In this document: positions 41,680-50,389 of the stretch, piece after piece
How the letters are laid out: each line of letters opens with the position of its first letter
Position numbering within the stretch: position 1 is the first letter of the stretch
NCBI RefSeq assembly: GCF_019468465.1
Contig: NZ_CP080519.1
Location: 7,061,001-7,125,000 of the forward strand
DNA length: 64,000 bases
Direction of reading: 5' to 3'
Origin: Amycolatopsis sp. DSM 110486
Lineage (GTDB): Bacteria > Actinomycetota > Actinomycetes > Mycobacteriales > Pseudonocardiaceae
Notes under the pieces: model-generated
What the model saw: only the letters and a program-made list of their open reading frames with translations
Databases searched by the model: none
What the model was told of the DNA's origin: nothing
Position numbers and translations under genes: made by a program

Positions 41680-42726
41680 TCAGTCCTCGAGGGACGGTTC
41701 GCCCTGGTCAGCCGCCGGTTCGTCGAGGTAACGCAAGATCCGCAGCAGGCCGCGTTCGTCGATCTTGTCGTCCTCGGCCACGCACTCGGTGAGGCGCCGC
41801 GTGACATCGTCGGCGTCGAGGCCGGCGCCGATGAGCACCAGTTCGGTGCGGCGCGGACGTCCGGCAGGCCAGGCGGAGCGGTCGAGCTGGATGAAGGCGC
41901 CCACGGTGTGCAGCCCGAACCGCGCGCGCGGCCCCAGGTCCACGTGGCCTTTCACGCGGTAGAGGCCGGGCGGGCGCTGTTCCAGGAACGCGAGCAGCCG
42001 TCGCGGCGACAGCGGGCGGTCGGCTGTGAAGGTGACGCTCTCGTAGGCCGCGTGGAGGTGCTGCGAGTGGTCGTGGTCGTCTTCGCGCAGGTCGTCGAAA
42101 GACAGCTGGCCGTAGCGCTCGCGGGGCTTCGGGTCGAAGAACAGCTGCGGGTCCACCCGGCCGTGGTCGGTCACCAGCACCGGCACCCCCGGCGCGAACT
42201 CCTCGACGGTCGCGGTCAGCTTGGCGAGCTCGTCGGACGTGACGCGGTCGGCCTTGTTGACCACGACCAGGTCGGCGATGCGCAGGTGGGCGGCCAGCTC
42301 GGGGTGGCGCTCGCGGGTGCTCTCGAACTCCGCGGCGTCCACGACCTCGGCGAGGCCGCCGTAGCGGATGTCGGGGTTCTCGCTGGCGATCATCAGCCGC
42401 AGCAGGTCGCGCGGCTCGGCGATGCCGCTGGCCTCGACCACGATCACGTCGATACCGGCTTCGGCGCTCGACAGCCGCCCGAGCATCGCATCGAGCCCGC
42501 TCGCGTCGACGGCGCAGCAGAGACAGCCGTTGCCGAGCGAGACCATGGTGTCGACCTGGCCGGACACCGCGAGCGCGTCGATGTTCACGCTGCCGAAGTC
42601 GTTGACCACCACGCCGACGCGCGCGCCCTCGCGGTTGGCGAGCAGGTGGTTGAGCATCGTGGTCTTGCCCGAGCCGAGGAACCCCGCGACGAGGACCACC
42701 GGGATCCGCTGCCTGGCCACGATCAC
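41680..42726 (-). CDS. CobW/ZNG1-family GTPase metallochaperone
   Basis: A 348-residue protein of the COG0523 family. The P-loop is GFLGSGKTTML, the metal-binding CxCC motif is GCLCCAV, and NKAD is the base-recognition motif. A His/Asp-rich DDHDHSQHLH stretch at about residue 217 may bind metal. The C-terminal CobW domain has the typical LLAFLEQRPPGLYRVKGHV segment. Members hand zinc, cobalt or other metals to client enzymes. The start is GTG 42726, after GGGAGGGG. Divergent from the nitric oxide synthase. The metal is not shown by the sequence. Confidence 0.9.
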   Translation of the reverse strand: MIVARQRIPVVLVAGFLGSGKTTMLNHLLANREGARVGVVVNDFGSVNIDALAVSGQVDTMVSLGNGCLCCAVDASGLDAMLGRLSSAEAGIDVIVVEASGIAEPRDLLRLMIASENPDIRYGGLAEVVDAAEFESTRERHPELAAHLRIADLVVVNKADRVTSDELAKLTATVEEFAPGVPVLVTDHGRVDPQLFFDPKPRERYGQLSFDDLREDDHDHSQHLHAAYESVTFTADRPLSPRRLLAFLEQRPPGLYRVKGHVDLGPRARFGLHTVGAFIQLDRSAWPAGRPRRTELVLIGAGLDADDVTRRLTECVAEDDKIDERGLLRILRYLDEPAADQGEPSLED

Positions 42727-42873
42727 ACCCCTCCCACCATCGCGACGACCTTACCGCCAAGTGATCACGGAACCGCTTCCAGGTCGTGATCAATTTCCGG
42801 ACACATTGCGCAAGGTTGATGTGACGCATTTATTTCCGCCCCGCTCACCTGCGTCTATCGAATTATCGCGGTG

Positions 42874-42892
42874 CCGCCGACACATTCGGCGG
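42874..42892. other. hairpin CCGCCGA-CACAT-TCGGCGG
   Basis: A perfect 7-bp stem lies in the untranslated region upstream of the nitric oxide synthase. It may form part of a structured leader with the terminator-like hairpin at 42930-42962. The nearby inverted repeat GATCACG (42763-42769) / CGTGATC (42785-42791) could be an operator for the divergent genes. Confidence 0.45.
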
Positions 42893-42929
42893 TTGTCTTG
42901 AACGTCGCTTCGGGTACGCTTCCCGGCTT

Positions 42930-42962
42930 GGCGAAACCCCTGGGGCTACGGGGTTTTTCGCC
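42930..42962 (+). promoter_or_regulatory. terminator-like hairpin in the nos leader
   Basis: GGCGAAACCCC pairs with GGGGTTTTTCGCC, with two unpaired T, around a TGGGGCTAC-type loop. It has a T5 run in the 3' arm and lies 36 bp before a small leader ORF. This could be an attenuator. The T run is inside the stem, so it may not be a standard terminator. Confidence 0.45.
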
Positions 42963-42997
42963 GTCGACTCGGATCAGCACCGAATGACGGAGGAACA

Positions 42998-43054
42998 GTG
43001 GGTCTTCCCTGCGTGTCGCGGGTTGTGCTTTCGAAGAGCGGAGTAGCCCGGTGA
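42998..43054 (+). CDS. 18-codon leader ORF coupled to the nitric oxide synthase
   Basis: GTG 42998 follows a strong GGAGGA site (42989-42994) and encodes VGLPCVSRVVLSKSGVAR. Its TGA overlaps the GTG start of the synthase gene (GTGA at 43051-43054). The position suggests a translated leader that couples or controls synthase expression. One Cys and three Arg are present. Expression is inferred from the ribosome site and the overlap only. Confidence 0.5.
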   Translation: MGLPCVSRVVLSKSGVAR

Positions 43055-44211
43055 CCGTTGCGTCCATGCGAGTGAATTTCGACGCATCGTTACCGCCCGA
43101 GAGGGTGACAACCGTCGAATACGGCGAGGCCGAGGAATTCATCCGGCTCTGCCACGCGGAAGCCGCCGTGCCCGGTCTGCGGGTCGACGAGCGGCTGGCG
43201 CAGATCAAGGAGGAGATCGCCGAAACCGGTTCCTACCGGCACACCTACGCCGAGCTGGCCCACGGCGCGCGCGTGGCGTGGCGCAACTCCGCGCGCTGCA
43301 TCGGCCGGCTCTACTGGCGCGGCCTGCGCGTGCGCGACCGCCGCGATGTGCATGACGCCGCGGGGGTCGCCGCCGAATGCGTCACGCACCTGCACGAAGC
43401 GACCCGCGGCGGCCGGATCCGGCCCACGCTGACGGTGTTCGCACCGGACAGCCCCACCGCGCCAGGCCCGCGCATCCACAACGACCAGCTCATCCGCTAC
43501 GCCGGCTACCGCCTCGAAGACGGCTCCGTGCTGGGCGATCCGCAGTACGTCGAGTTCACCGACACCGTGCGAGAGCTGGGCTGGCACGCACCCGAGCGGC
43601 GCGGTTCGTTCGACGTGCTGCCGCTGCTCGTCGAGGCCGAACCGGGTTCGCGGCAGCTGTTCGGCCTGCCCACCGACGCCGTGCTGGAGGTGCCGCTGAC
43701 GCACCCGGACCACCGCTGGTTCGCCGGCCTCGGCCTGCGCTGGCACGCCGTGCCCGCCATCAGCAACATGCCGCTGGAGATCGGCGGCGTGCGCTACTGC
43801 GCGGCGCCGTTCAACGGCTGGTACATGGCCACGGAGATCGGCGCGCGCAACCTCGCCGACGTCACGCGCTACAACCTGTTGCCCGTCATCGCCGGCCTCA
43901 TGGGCCTGTCCACGGACGACGACCGCACGCTGTGGCGCGACCGCGCCTTGGTGGAGCTGACGTTGGCCGTGCAGCACTCGTTCGACCACGCGGGCGTCAC
44001 CATCGCCGACCACCACTCGGAGTCGCAGCGGTTCCTCACGCACCTCGAACGAGAGGAGCGAGCGGGCCGCTCGTGCCCGGCCGACTGGAGCTGGATCGTG
44101 CCACCGCTTTCCGGCGCGCAGACCCCGGTTTTCCACCGCTACTACGACGAACCCGACCCCGCGACGCGTCCGGCGTTCCTCCCGGCCGGTCACGAATCCG
44201 ACCAGAAGTAA
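43051..44211 (+). CDS. nos: bacterial nitric oxide synthase oxygenase
   Basis: A 386-residue oxygenase-only NOS that converts L-arginine to citrulline and NO with O2. The haem thiolate is Cys83 in WRNSARCIGRLYW. FNGWYMATEIGARN carries the Glu that binds the arginine guanidinium. The C-terminal GAQTPVFHRYY belongs to the pterin/dimer region. There is no reductase domain, as in other bacterial enzymes, so electrons must come from separate proteins; a flavodoxin-like gene lies 147 bp downstream. In actinobacteria NO from such enzymes serves stress protection, signalling or nitration in secondary metabolism. Which applies here is unknown. Confidence 0.95.
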   Translation: MTVASMRVNFDASLPPERVTTVEYGEAEEFIRLCHAEAAVPGLRVDERLAQIKEEIAETGSYRHTYAELAHGARVAWRNSARCIGRLYWRGLRVRDRRDVHDAAGVAAECVTHLHEATRGGRIRPTLTVFAPDSPTAPGPRIHNDQLIRYAGYRLEDGSVLGDPQYVEFTDTVRELGWHAPERRGSFDVLPLLVEAEPGSRQLFGLPTDAVLEVPLTHPDHRWFAGLGLRWHAVPAISNMPLEIGGVRYCAAPFNGWYMATEIGARNLADVTRYNLLPVIAGLMGLSTDDDRTLWRDRALVELTLAVQHSFDHAGVTIADHHSESQRFLTHLEREERAGRSCPADWSWIVPPLSGAQTPVFHRYYDEPDPATRPAFLPAGHESDQK

Positions 44212-44213
44212 TC

Positions 44214-44245
44214 GGGAACAGTTGCCGTGTCCGGCAACCGTTCCC
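44214..44245. repeat. hairpin element after nos
   Basis: GGGAACAGTTGCC (44214-44226) pairs with GGCAACCGTTCCC (44233-44245) with one mismatch and a 6-nt loop. The sequence around it (AATCCGACCAGAAG-stop before, CCGTGACTGTGG after) resembles that around the GNAT stop at 41180-41255. It probably acts as a terminator, or it is a second copy of a small palindromic repeat. Confidence 0.6.
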
Positions 44246-44358
44246 GCCGTGACTGTGGCCGGATCGAAATCGGGACAACGCAGTAATGGGAACAGCCGTT
44301 CGGCGGATCGTGGCGAACTGGGGGAGCCGACGGTCCGCCGAGGGCGGACAATGGGGAC

Positions 44359-44865
44359 ATGACCGCAGTGCTCGTCGCCCACGCAGGCAAGACCGGCGGC
44401 ACCCGCGAGATCGCCGAGGTGGTCTCGGAAGAACTGCGCGCCTTCGGTCACACCGTGGACACCCGGGACGCGGCCGACGTCGCCGACGTCACCCCGTACA
44501 CGGCCGTGGTGGTCGGCAGCGCGCTGTACTACTCGCGCTGGCGTCCGTCCGCGGTCCGGCTGCTGGAGCGCAACGTGGCGGCCCTGCGTGAGCGTCAGGT
44601 CTGGCTCTTCCACAGTGGCCCCTGCGGCCCGGGCGCCTCCCTGGTGCACGTAAGCCTTCCCGCGTCCGTGGCGCTCCTGGCGGCGAGCATCGACGCGGAA
44701 CGCACCACGACCTTCGGCGGGCGGCTCGACCCGGCGCTCGTCCGGGGGGTTCTGCCGCGGCTGATGGCGCGCGGGTCCCGCGGCGGCGATTTCCGCGACT
44801 GGGCGCGGATTCGCACGTGGGCCCGCGACGTCGGGCACCACGTGAGCTCGCACGTTTCTCTCTGA
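44359..44865 (+). CDS. flavodoxin-domain protein, possible NOS electron donor
   Basis: A 168-residue flavodoxin-fold protein. The N-terminal AHAGKTGGTREIAE fits the FMN phosphate loop, and VVGSALYYSRW resembles the flavin-contact loop of HemG-like (protoporphyrinogen-oxidase-type) flavodoxins. Bacterial NOS can take electrons from flavodoxins, and this gene follows nos on the same strand. Pairing is plausible but not proven; it could equally serve another oxygenase. Confidence 0.75.
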   Translation: MTAVLVAHAGKTGGTREIAEVVSEELRAFGHTVDTRDAADVADVTPYTAVVVGSALYYSRWRPSAVRLLERNVAALRERQVWLFHSGPCGPGASLVHVSLPASVALLAASIDAERTTTFGGRLDPALVRGVLPRLMARGSRGGDFRDWARIRTWARDVGHHVSSHVSL

Positions 44866-45057
44866 GCATTTGCCAGTTTCACCAGTGACGATCATCTTCG
44901 TGACCTTCGCACGCCCTGCTCCGGCCGCGCCGGAATCCGCGCAAAACCCTTGAATGCCACCAAAACCGCCAAACCACATCGGTTGCCCGGTCACTCACTC
45001 AGGTGTAGACCAACACCGGCGACACCTCGAAACTCACCAACGAGCAGGGGGACTCCG

Positions 45058-46347
45058 GTGCCGGATGCCACGGCGGGCAAGAAACCCAAACTCACGTCGG
45101 ACCAGCGCAACGCGTTCATCGCCGCCTGGCTCGGGTGGACCATGGACGCGTTCGACTACTTCCTGGTCGTGTTCATCCTGGCGGACATCGCCAAGGACAA
45201 ATCCTTCGGCGCGACCGCGACCCAGCTCGCGTTCATCACCACCGCGACGCTGGTGATGCGGCCGGTGGGGGCGCTGGTGTTCGGGCTGTGGGCGGACCGC
45301 GTCGGGCGGCGGATCCCGTTGATGGTGGACGTGCTGCTGTACTCCGTCGCCGGTGTGCTCTGCGCGGTGGCGCCGAACTTCACCGTGTTGCTGATCCTGC
45401 GGTTCATCTACGGCATCGGCATGGGCGGCGAGTGGGGCCTGGGCGCGGCGCTGGCCATGGAGAAGATTCCGGTGCAGCGGCGCGGGTTCTTCTCGGGGGT
45501 GCTGCAGGCCGGCTACTCGAGCGGTTACCTGGTGGCCGCACTGGCGTACCTGCTGTTCCACACCGCCCTCGACCTGGACTGGCGCTGGATCTTCGTGCTG
45601 AGCGTGTTCCCGGCGCTCATCAGCCTGCTGATCCGCGCGCGAGTCAAGGAATCCGAGGTGTGGGTGGCCGCGCAGGAGAAGATGCGGGTCACGCGCACGT
45701 CGGTGAAGGACGTGCTGCTCAACGCGAAGGTCATCCGCCGCTTTGCCTATTTGATCGTGCTGATGACGGCGTTCAACTGGCTCAGCCACGGCACCCAGGA
45801 CGTCTACCCGACGTTCCTCAAGTCCACCGAACACGGCGGCGCCGGCCTGAGCACCTCGACGAGCACGTGGATCGCCGTGATCTACAACATCGGCGCGATC
45901 ATCGGCGGCCTCACCTTCGGCGCCCTGTCGGAACGCTTCGGGCGGCGCGTGACGATCGTCAGCGCCGCCGTACTGGGCCTGCCGATCATCCCGATCTTCG
46001 CCTTCGACCACGGCGCGGGCATGCTGGCGCTCGGCTCGTTCCTCATGCAGATCATGGTGCAGGGCGCCTGGGGCGTCATCCCGGCCCACCTCACCGAAAT
46101 GTCGCCCGACGCGATCCGCGGCTTCTACCCCGGCGTCACCTATCAGCTGGGCAACCTGCTGGCCGCGCTGAACCTGCCGATCCAGCAAGCCATCGCGCAG
46201 TCGCAGGGCTACTCGGCCGCTCTCTTGTGGACAGTCATCCCGGCACTGGTCTGCGTCGCCGTACTGACCGCCGTGGGCAAGGAAGCCAAGTCCATCCGCT
46301 TCGGCACCGAGGCTGCGACCACCGCACCGGCGACCAGCGCGCAGTAG
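45058..46347 (+). CDS. SHS-type MFS carboxylate importer
   Basis: A 429-residue, 12-segment MFS protein. The opening [18 protein letters not shown] and the motif [14 protein letters not shown] match the sialate:H+ symporter (SHS) group, which includes lactate and other carboxylate importers. [18 protein letters not shown] is a group signature. GTG 45058 follows GCAGGGGG; an earlier start lacks support. The 192 bp upstream hold no gene and probably its promoter. Substrate unknown. Confidence 0.85.
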   Translation: MPDATAGKKPKLTSDQRNAFIAAWLGWTMDAFDYFLVVFILADIAKDKSFGATATQLAFITTATLVMRPVGALVFGLWADRVGRRIPLMVDVLLYSVAGVLCAVAPNFTVLLILRFIYGIGMGGEWGLGAALAMEKIPVQRRGFFSGVLQAGYSSGYLVAALAYLLFHTALDLDWRWIFVLSVFPALISLLIRARVKESEVWVAAQEKMRVTRTSVKDVLLNAKVIRRFAYLIVLMTAFNWLSHGTQDVYPTFLKSTEHGGAGLSTSTSTWIAVIYNIGAIIGGLTFGALSERFGRRVTIVSAAVLGLPIIPIFAFDHGAGMLALGSFLMQIMVQGAWGVIPAHLTEMSPDAIRGFYPGVTYQLGNLLAALNLPIQQAIAQSQGYSAALLWTVIPALVCVAVLTAVGKEAKSIRFGTEAATTAPATSAQ

Positions 46348-46364
46348 TTCAGGTCGGCTCTGCC

Positions 46365-46690
46365 CCGTCTCGTCCTGTCTCGGCGCCGCCCCGCCTCGCC
46401 CTGTCAGCCCGTTCTGCCCAGCCCCGTCCCGCCCTGCCTCGCCGTGTCCTGCCAGTCCTGTCCTGCCCGGCGCGGCCCCGCCCCGCCAGCCCGTCCTGCC
46501 CCGCCCCGCCCTGCCCCGCCAGCCCGTCCTGCCCCGCCCTGCCCTGCCCCGCCCGGTCTCGGCGTCGCCCCGCCCTGCCAGCCCGTCCTGCTCCGCCCTG
46601 CCCGGTCTCGTCTCGGCGCCCCGCTCTGCCGGCCCGTCCTGCCCTGCGCTGTCCCGTCCAGCCCCGTCCCGTCTCGGCGCCGCTCGCGCC
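46365..46690. repeat. C-rich low-complexity tract with short degenerate repeats
   Basis: About 325 bp of almost A-free sequence on the plus strand made of CCTGCCCCGCC-like units. GCCAGCCCGTCCTGC recurs at 46486, 46518 and 46577, with a variant at 46628, and GTCTCGGCG recurs four times. The opposite strand has many GGGG/GGG runs that could form G-quadruplexes. No real gene is apparent here or in the rest of 46348-46900. Confidence 0.75.
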
Positions 46691-46901
46691 TCACGTGCGG
46701 CCCTGCACTCGGGCGCACCGACGTCCGTACGGCGCGGTCGGCCGGCATCACCACGCGGCCGAGCCCCCACGGTGATCACGCCCTCGCCGTCTCCACCCAC
46801 CGCCTCGCCCCGGCCGACATCGCCCTCCGCGTGCTTCCGGCCCACGGGCTGCCGGTCGCCCTTCACTGCGCTGACCTGCAGGGTTGCCGACGATAGGCTG
46901 C

Positions 46902-46911
46902 CGATATATCG
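46902..46911. promoter_or_regulatory. palindrome CGATATATCG, likely PadR operator
   Basis: A perfect 10-bp AT-rich palindrome lies 36 bp before the padR gene, flanked by a partial outer symmetry (GACGATAG and CTATGTC). The position fits autoregulation by PadR. The -10 region could overlap it. Confidence 0.5.
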
Positions 46912-46947
46912 TGGCTATGTCGGCGATAGCACACGAAGGGATTTCTC

Positions 46948-48015
46948 ATGACCAGGACAGCAGGCACCCACCACATGTTCAACGGCTTCGGCGGCCCACA
47001 GCACCCCGGCAACTTCGACAGCCACCACCCCGCCCGCTTCGGCTTCACCCACCACGCCCCCAGCCACGACGACGAGCATCACGGATTCGGCCACCGCGGC
47101 CCTGGCGCGCCCGACCACTTCGGCGGCCACCAAGGCCCCGTCAACGGCTTCGAGCACCACGGCTTCGGCCACCACGGCCCCGGAGCCCCCGAGCACTCCG
47201 GCAGGCCGGAAGGCTCCGGCGAGTTCGAGCGGTTCGGCTTCGGCGAGCACCACGGCTTCGGCCACCACGGTCCTGGCGCCCCCGATCACTTCGGCGGCCA
47301 CCACGGCCACAGCCACTTCGGCGGCCACCACGGTCCCGGCCACTTCGGCGACCTCGGCGATCCCTTCGGCTTCGCGCCCGATGCGGCGCGCGGGCCGGGC
47401 GGGTTCCCGCCGCCTCCGCCGATGCCGCCGGTCCCGCCGGGGCCCGGATTTCCCGGCGGCCCGGGTTTCGGCGGCTTCCCTGGTGGCCCCGGCGGTCCGC
47501 GCGCGTGGTTCGGCGACGGCCGCCAGTGGGGCGGCCGCGGCTCCCGCGGCCCGGCGCGGCCCGTGCGCCCGGCAGTACTCGCCTTGCTCGCCGAAGGCCC
47601 GATGCACGGTTACCAGCTCATGCAGGAAATCCGGCGCCGCTCGAACGAAGAGTGGCGCCCGAGCCCCGGTTCGATCTACCCGATCCTGCAGCAGCTGGAG
47701 GACGAGGGCCTCGTCCGCTCGGCCGAGGAGGGCGGCCGCCGCGTCGCGCATCTGACCGAGGCGGGGCGCGAGCACGTCGCCGGCCGGGAGGAGGAGTTCG
47801 CGGCGCTGTGGGCCTCCCACGCTCCCGAAGACGACCCGGCCGCCGACCGCTTCGCCGCCCTGCACAAGCAGCTCGGCGACCTCTGGGCCGCCGCAGGCCA
47901 GGTCGCGTACACCGGCACCGACTCCCAGGCCGCCGACATGCGCAAAATCCTGGCCGACGCGCGCCGCCGCCTCTACGCCCTGCTCGCCGAAGACCAGGAC
48001 GACCCCGAAGACTGA
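46948..48015 (+). CDS. PadR regulator with a His/Gly-rich N-terminal extension
   Basis: A 355-residue protein. The first ~200 residues are low complexity: repeats of FGHHGPGAPDHFGGHH-type sequence with about 40 His, then a Pro/Gly-rich stretch. The PadR winged helix follows (RPAVLALLAEGPMHGYQLMQEI and SPGSIYPILQQLEDEGL), then a short C-terminal dimer region. PadR normally binds a small ligand; the His-rich part suggests binding of nickel, zinc, copper or haem (inference). The ATG is at 46948. The CGATATATCG palindrome upstream is probably its operator. Confidence 0.87.
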   Translation: MTRTAGTHHMFNGFGGPQHPGNFDSHHPARFGFTHHAPSHDDEHHGFGHRGPGAPDHFGGHQGPVNGFEHHGFGHHGPGAPEHSGRPEGSGEFERFGFGEHHGFGHHGPGAPDHFGGHHGHSHFGGHHGPGHFGDLGDPFGFAPDAARGPGGFPPPPPMPPVPPGPGFPGGPGFGGFPGGPGGPRAWFGDGRQWGGRGSRGPARPVRPAVLALLAEGPMHGYQLMQEIRRRSNEEWRPSPGSIYPILQQLEDEGLVRSAEEGGRRVAHLTEAGREHVAGREEEFAALWASHAPEDDPAADRFAALHKQLGDLWAAAGQVAYTGTDSQAADMRKILADARRRLYALLAEDQDDPED

Positions 48016-48024
48016 CCACCACAA

Positions 48025-48055
48025 GGGCGCCGAGTCCACAGTGGACTCGGCGCCC
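48025..48055. terminator. 31-bp perfect palindrome after padR
   Basis: 15-bp arms (GGGCGCCGAGTCCAC and GTGGACTCGGCGCCC) flank a single A, 10 bp after the padR stop. There is no U tract, but this is a typical actinobacterial terminator form. Confidence 0.7.
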
Positions 48056-48058
48056 GCA

Positions 48059-48091
48059 GTCACGTCGGCGCCCCGCCGTCACGTCGGCGCC
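48059..48091. repeat. direct repeat GTCACGTCGGCGCC x2
   Basis: Two identical 14-bp copies (48059-48072 and 48078-48091) follow the palindrome. The remaining sequence to 48309 shows no gene. Confidence 0.6.
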
Positions 48092-48309
48092 AGGCAAGCT
48101 CGGCACGGGCTCGGTTCCCCGTCGTTCGGCCTGCGACATCGACACCCACCGCCGACGTGCCGTGTTTTGGAGCACGAGCACTCAGACGCGGCGGCAGTTC
48201 TCTGTTGCGCCGAAGCAAATGCCCGGCATCGACGTACCGAAGCATCCGCGCCGCAGCACCCAACCCGAATCACCCGGGATCGATGCCCGGCGTCGAACTC
48301 CGGCGCCCG

Positions 48310-49068
48310 TCAGGTCATCCGGCCAAGCGGTGGCTCCGGCTCCCACCCCAGATGCGCCGACACCACATCCGCCGCCGCGATCGTCCGGCGCCCCGCCGCC
48401 GCCAGCCGCGAACCGATCCGCGCATCCGGCGCCGAGATGTTCAACGCCGCCACCACCCGCCCCCGGAAGTCCCGCACCGGAGCCGACACACCGGACAGCC
48501 CGGGCTCGAACTCCTCCACCACCCGGGCAAACCCCTCGTCACGCGCGTGACGGATCGTGGCCCACAGAGTGGGCAGCGCGGGATGGCCGGGGAACCGCAC
48601 GTAGAGCTCGTCAGGCGTCGCGTCGAACAGCAGGATGCGCCCGGCCGAGGTGCGGTCGGCCGGCACACCGCGGCCCTCCCATTCGTGGACGCGGAACGAG
48701 TGCCCCGACACCGAAAGCAGCGTCAGCACCTCGCGGTCGCGAAGCACGCACAGGTGGCTCGTCTCCTCCAGGTCCGCCGACAGCGAGTGCATCACGGGCT
48801 CCGCGGCGCGCACCAGACGGTCCTCCGCACTGCGCGCGACCAGTGAAAACAGGCGCCGGCCCATGCGGTAGCGGAGGGTGTCGGGGTCGCGCTCGACCAC
48901 GCCCTCCAGCGCCAGCGCCTTGAGCGCGCGCGAAACCTGACTCTTCTCGCGCCCGGTCAACGAAGCCAGCCGCACCACGCCGAGGCCGCCCGAGCGCTGG
49001 GCCTCGGCCGAGGCCAGCGCCTCGAGCAGGTCGAGGTCGCGGCGCAGGCCGTGCCCGGACACTGTCAT
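48310..49068 (-). CDS. IclR-family regulator
   Basis: A 252-residue IclR protein: an N-terminal winged helix with VVRLASLTGREKSQVSRALKALALEGVVERD and the effector domain with GRGVPADRTSAGRILLF. Divergent from the enolase-superfamily gene, 98 bp apart, with the palindrome CGCAAC-ACAC-GTTGCG between them. It probably controls that gene and its neighbours in response to a sugar acid or aromatic acid (inference). Confidence 0.87.
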   Translation of the reverse strand: MTVSGHGLRRDLDLLEALASAEAQRSGGLGVVRLASLTGREKSQVSRALKALALEGVVERDPDTLRYRMGRRLFSLVARSAEDRLVRAAEPVMHSLSADLEETSHLCVLRDREVLTLLSVSGHSFRVHEWEGRGVPADRTSAGRILLFDATPDELYVRFPGHPALPTLWATIRHARDEGFARVVEEFEPGLSGVSAPVRDFRGRVVAALNISAPDARIGSRLAAAGRRTIAAADVVSAHLGWEPEPPLGRMT

Positions 49069-49097
49069 GGCCGAACCCTAAGCCGAGTTGGCCTGAG

Positions 49098-49113
49098 CGC
49101 AACACACGTTGCG
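49098..49113. promoter_or_regulatory. palindrome CGCAAC-ACAC-GTTGCG, likely IclR operator
   Basis: Perfect 6-bp arms lie in the short divergent region between iclR and the enolase-superfamily gene. IclR operators commonly have this size and location. Confidence 0.5.
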
Positions 49114-49166
49114 ATGTCCCGCGCACCCTTGTCGGCCCGCCCGGCGCGCTCGTAGCGTCGAAACCG

Positions 49167-50276
49167 ATGAAGATCACCGCGATCACCCTCGACCACCTGC
49201 GCCTGCCGCTCGACCCCCCGCTGCGCGCGGCGTGGGATCCCGAGCCACGGCGGCACTTCGACGCCACGATCGTGCGCGTCCACACCGACGAAGGCGTCAC
49301 CGGCATCGGCTCCGGAGACACGATGGCGGGCTTCGAGGCCGTGGAGCACCTGTTCGTCGGCACCGACCCGCTCGACATCGTCCGCCACGTCAAAGCCATC
49401 GAGACGGCCAACTTCCACGGCGGCCGCTACTGGCCGCTCGAAGCCGCGCTCTGGGACGTGATCGGCCAGGTCGCCGGCCTGCCCGTCGCCACGCTCTTCG
49501 GGAACTCCGCGCAGTCGCTGCCGGTCTACGCGTCCTCGGCAGAGCTCAAGCCGCCGGCGGAACGCGTCGAGGCAGCGCAGCAGGCCCGTGAAGAAGGCTT
49601 CCGCGCGCTCAAGATCCGCATCGATCGCGACCACGCCGACGAAGGCGTCGAGACCGTCGCCGCCGTGCGTGATGCGCTCGGTTCGAATTTTCGCATCATG
49701 GTGGATCTCAACCAGTCGTGGCGGATGGCCGGTGACACCGCGCCCGCCGCCGACCTCGCCGCGACCCGCCGGCTTGTGCGCCGTCTGGCCGAACTCGACG
49801 TGTTCTGGGTCGAGGAACCCTTGCCCTATGCCGATGTCGAAGGTTTTCGCACCCTGCGTTCGGAAAACCCCGGCTTGCGCATCGCCGCGGGAGAAATGCA
49901 CCACTCGGTACCCGACTTGTTGTCCTATCTCGAACAGGACGTGCTCGATATCTACCAGATGGACGCCGTTCTCGCGGTGGGAATGCACCGCGCCCGCACA
50001 CTCGCCGAGGTGGCGGAATTCAAACATCGCGCGTTCACGCCGCACAGCTGGACCAACGGCATCGGCCTGCTCGCAAACCTGGCGCTCGCGGCGGGCGTCG
50101 GCGCCGGCCCGTACCTGGAGTTCCCGTACGACCCACCCGGCTGGACTCCGGAACGACGCGACTTCATGCTCGCCGAACCCCTGACGATCACCCCGGGCGG
50201 CGAGCTCGCCGTGCCACCACGGCCCGGGCTCGGCGTCGAACTCGACGAGGAGGCGGTGGACCGATGGCGGATCTGA
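49167..50276 (+). CDS. enolase-superfamily enzyme (mandelate racemase/muconate-lactonizing type)
   Basis: A 369-residue enzyme that should abstract a proton next to a carboxylate. The catalytic Lys is in LKIRID. Metal ligands are Asp in MVDLNQSW, Glu in WVEEPLP and Glu in AAGEMHH. The general-acid His is in FTPHSWTNG. The group includes sugar-acid dehydratases and racemases. It overlaps a small ALDH-like stub by 13 bp. With an alcohol dehydrogenase downstream, it may be part of a sugar-acid or aromatic pathway. Exact substrate unknown. Confidence 0.87.
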   Translation: MKITAITLDHLRLPLDPPLRAAWDPEPRRHFDATIVRVHTDEGVTGIGSGDTMAGFEAVEHLFVGTDPLDIVRHVKAIETANFHGGRYWPLEAALWDVIGQVAGLPVATLFGNSAQSLPVYASSAELKPPAERVEAAQQAREEGFRALKIRIDRDHADEGVETVAAVRDALGSNFRIMVDLNQSWRMAGDTAPAADLAATRRLVRRLAELDVFWVEEPLPYADVEGFRTLRSENPGLRIAAGEMHHSVPDLLSYLEQDVLDIYQMDAVLAVGMHRARTLAEVAEFKHRAFTPHSWTNGIGLLANLALAAGVGAGPYLEFPYDPPGWTPERRDFMLAEPLTITPGGELAVPPRPGLGVELDEEAVDRWRI

Positions 50277-50350
50277 CCCACGAAGACTGGCTGGCCGCGG
50301 CGCAAAACCTGGCTCCCGAGACCAAGACCACCTGGCTCGACCTCGCCTGA
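50264..50350 (+). pseudogene. 28-codon remnant of an aldehyde dehydrogenase N-terminus
   Basis: ATG 50264 begins inside the end of the enolase-superfamily gene and reads THEDWLAAAQNLAPET before a stop. This resembles the opening of aldehyde dehydrogenases (LTH-DWL-A). The rest of the gene is missing, so it is probably a deletion remnant. A genuine small peptide is less likely. Confidence 0.45.
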
Positions 50351-50389
50351 GTTGTCGACTTGTCCACCTCTCCCGGGAAAGGGGCACGC

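Noticed and set aside
46444..46896. Pro/Cys/Arg-rich open frame in the C-rich tract
   Set aside because: Composition simply follows the low-complexity DNA; no start site or conserved segment.
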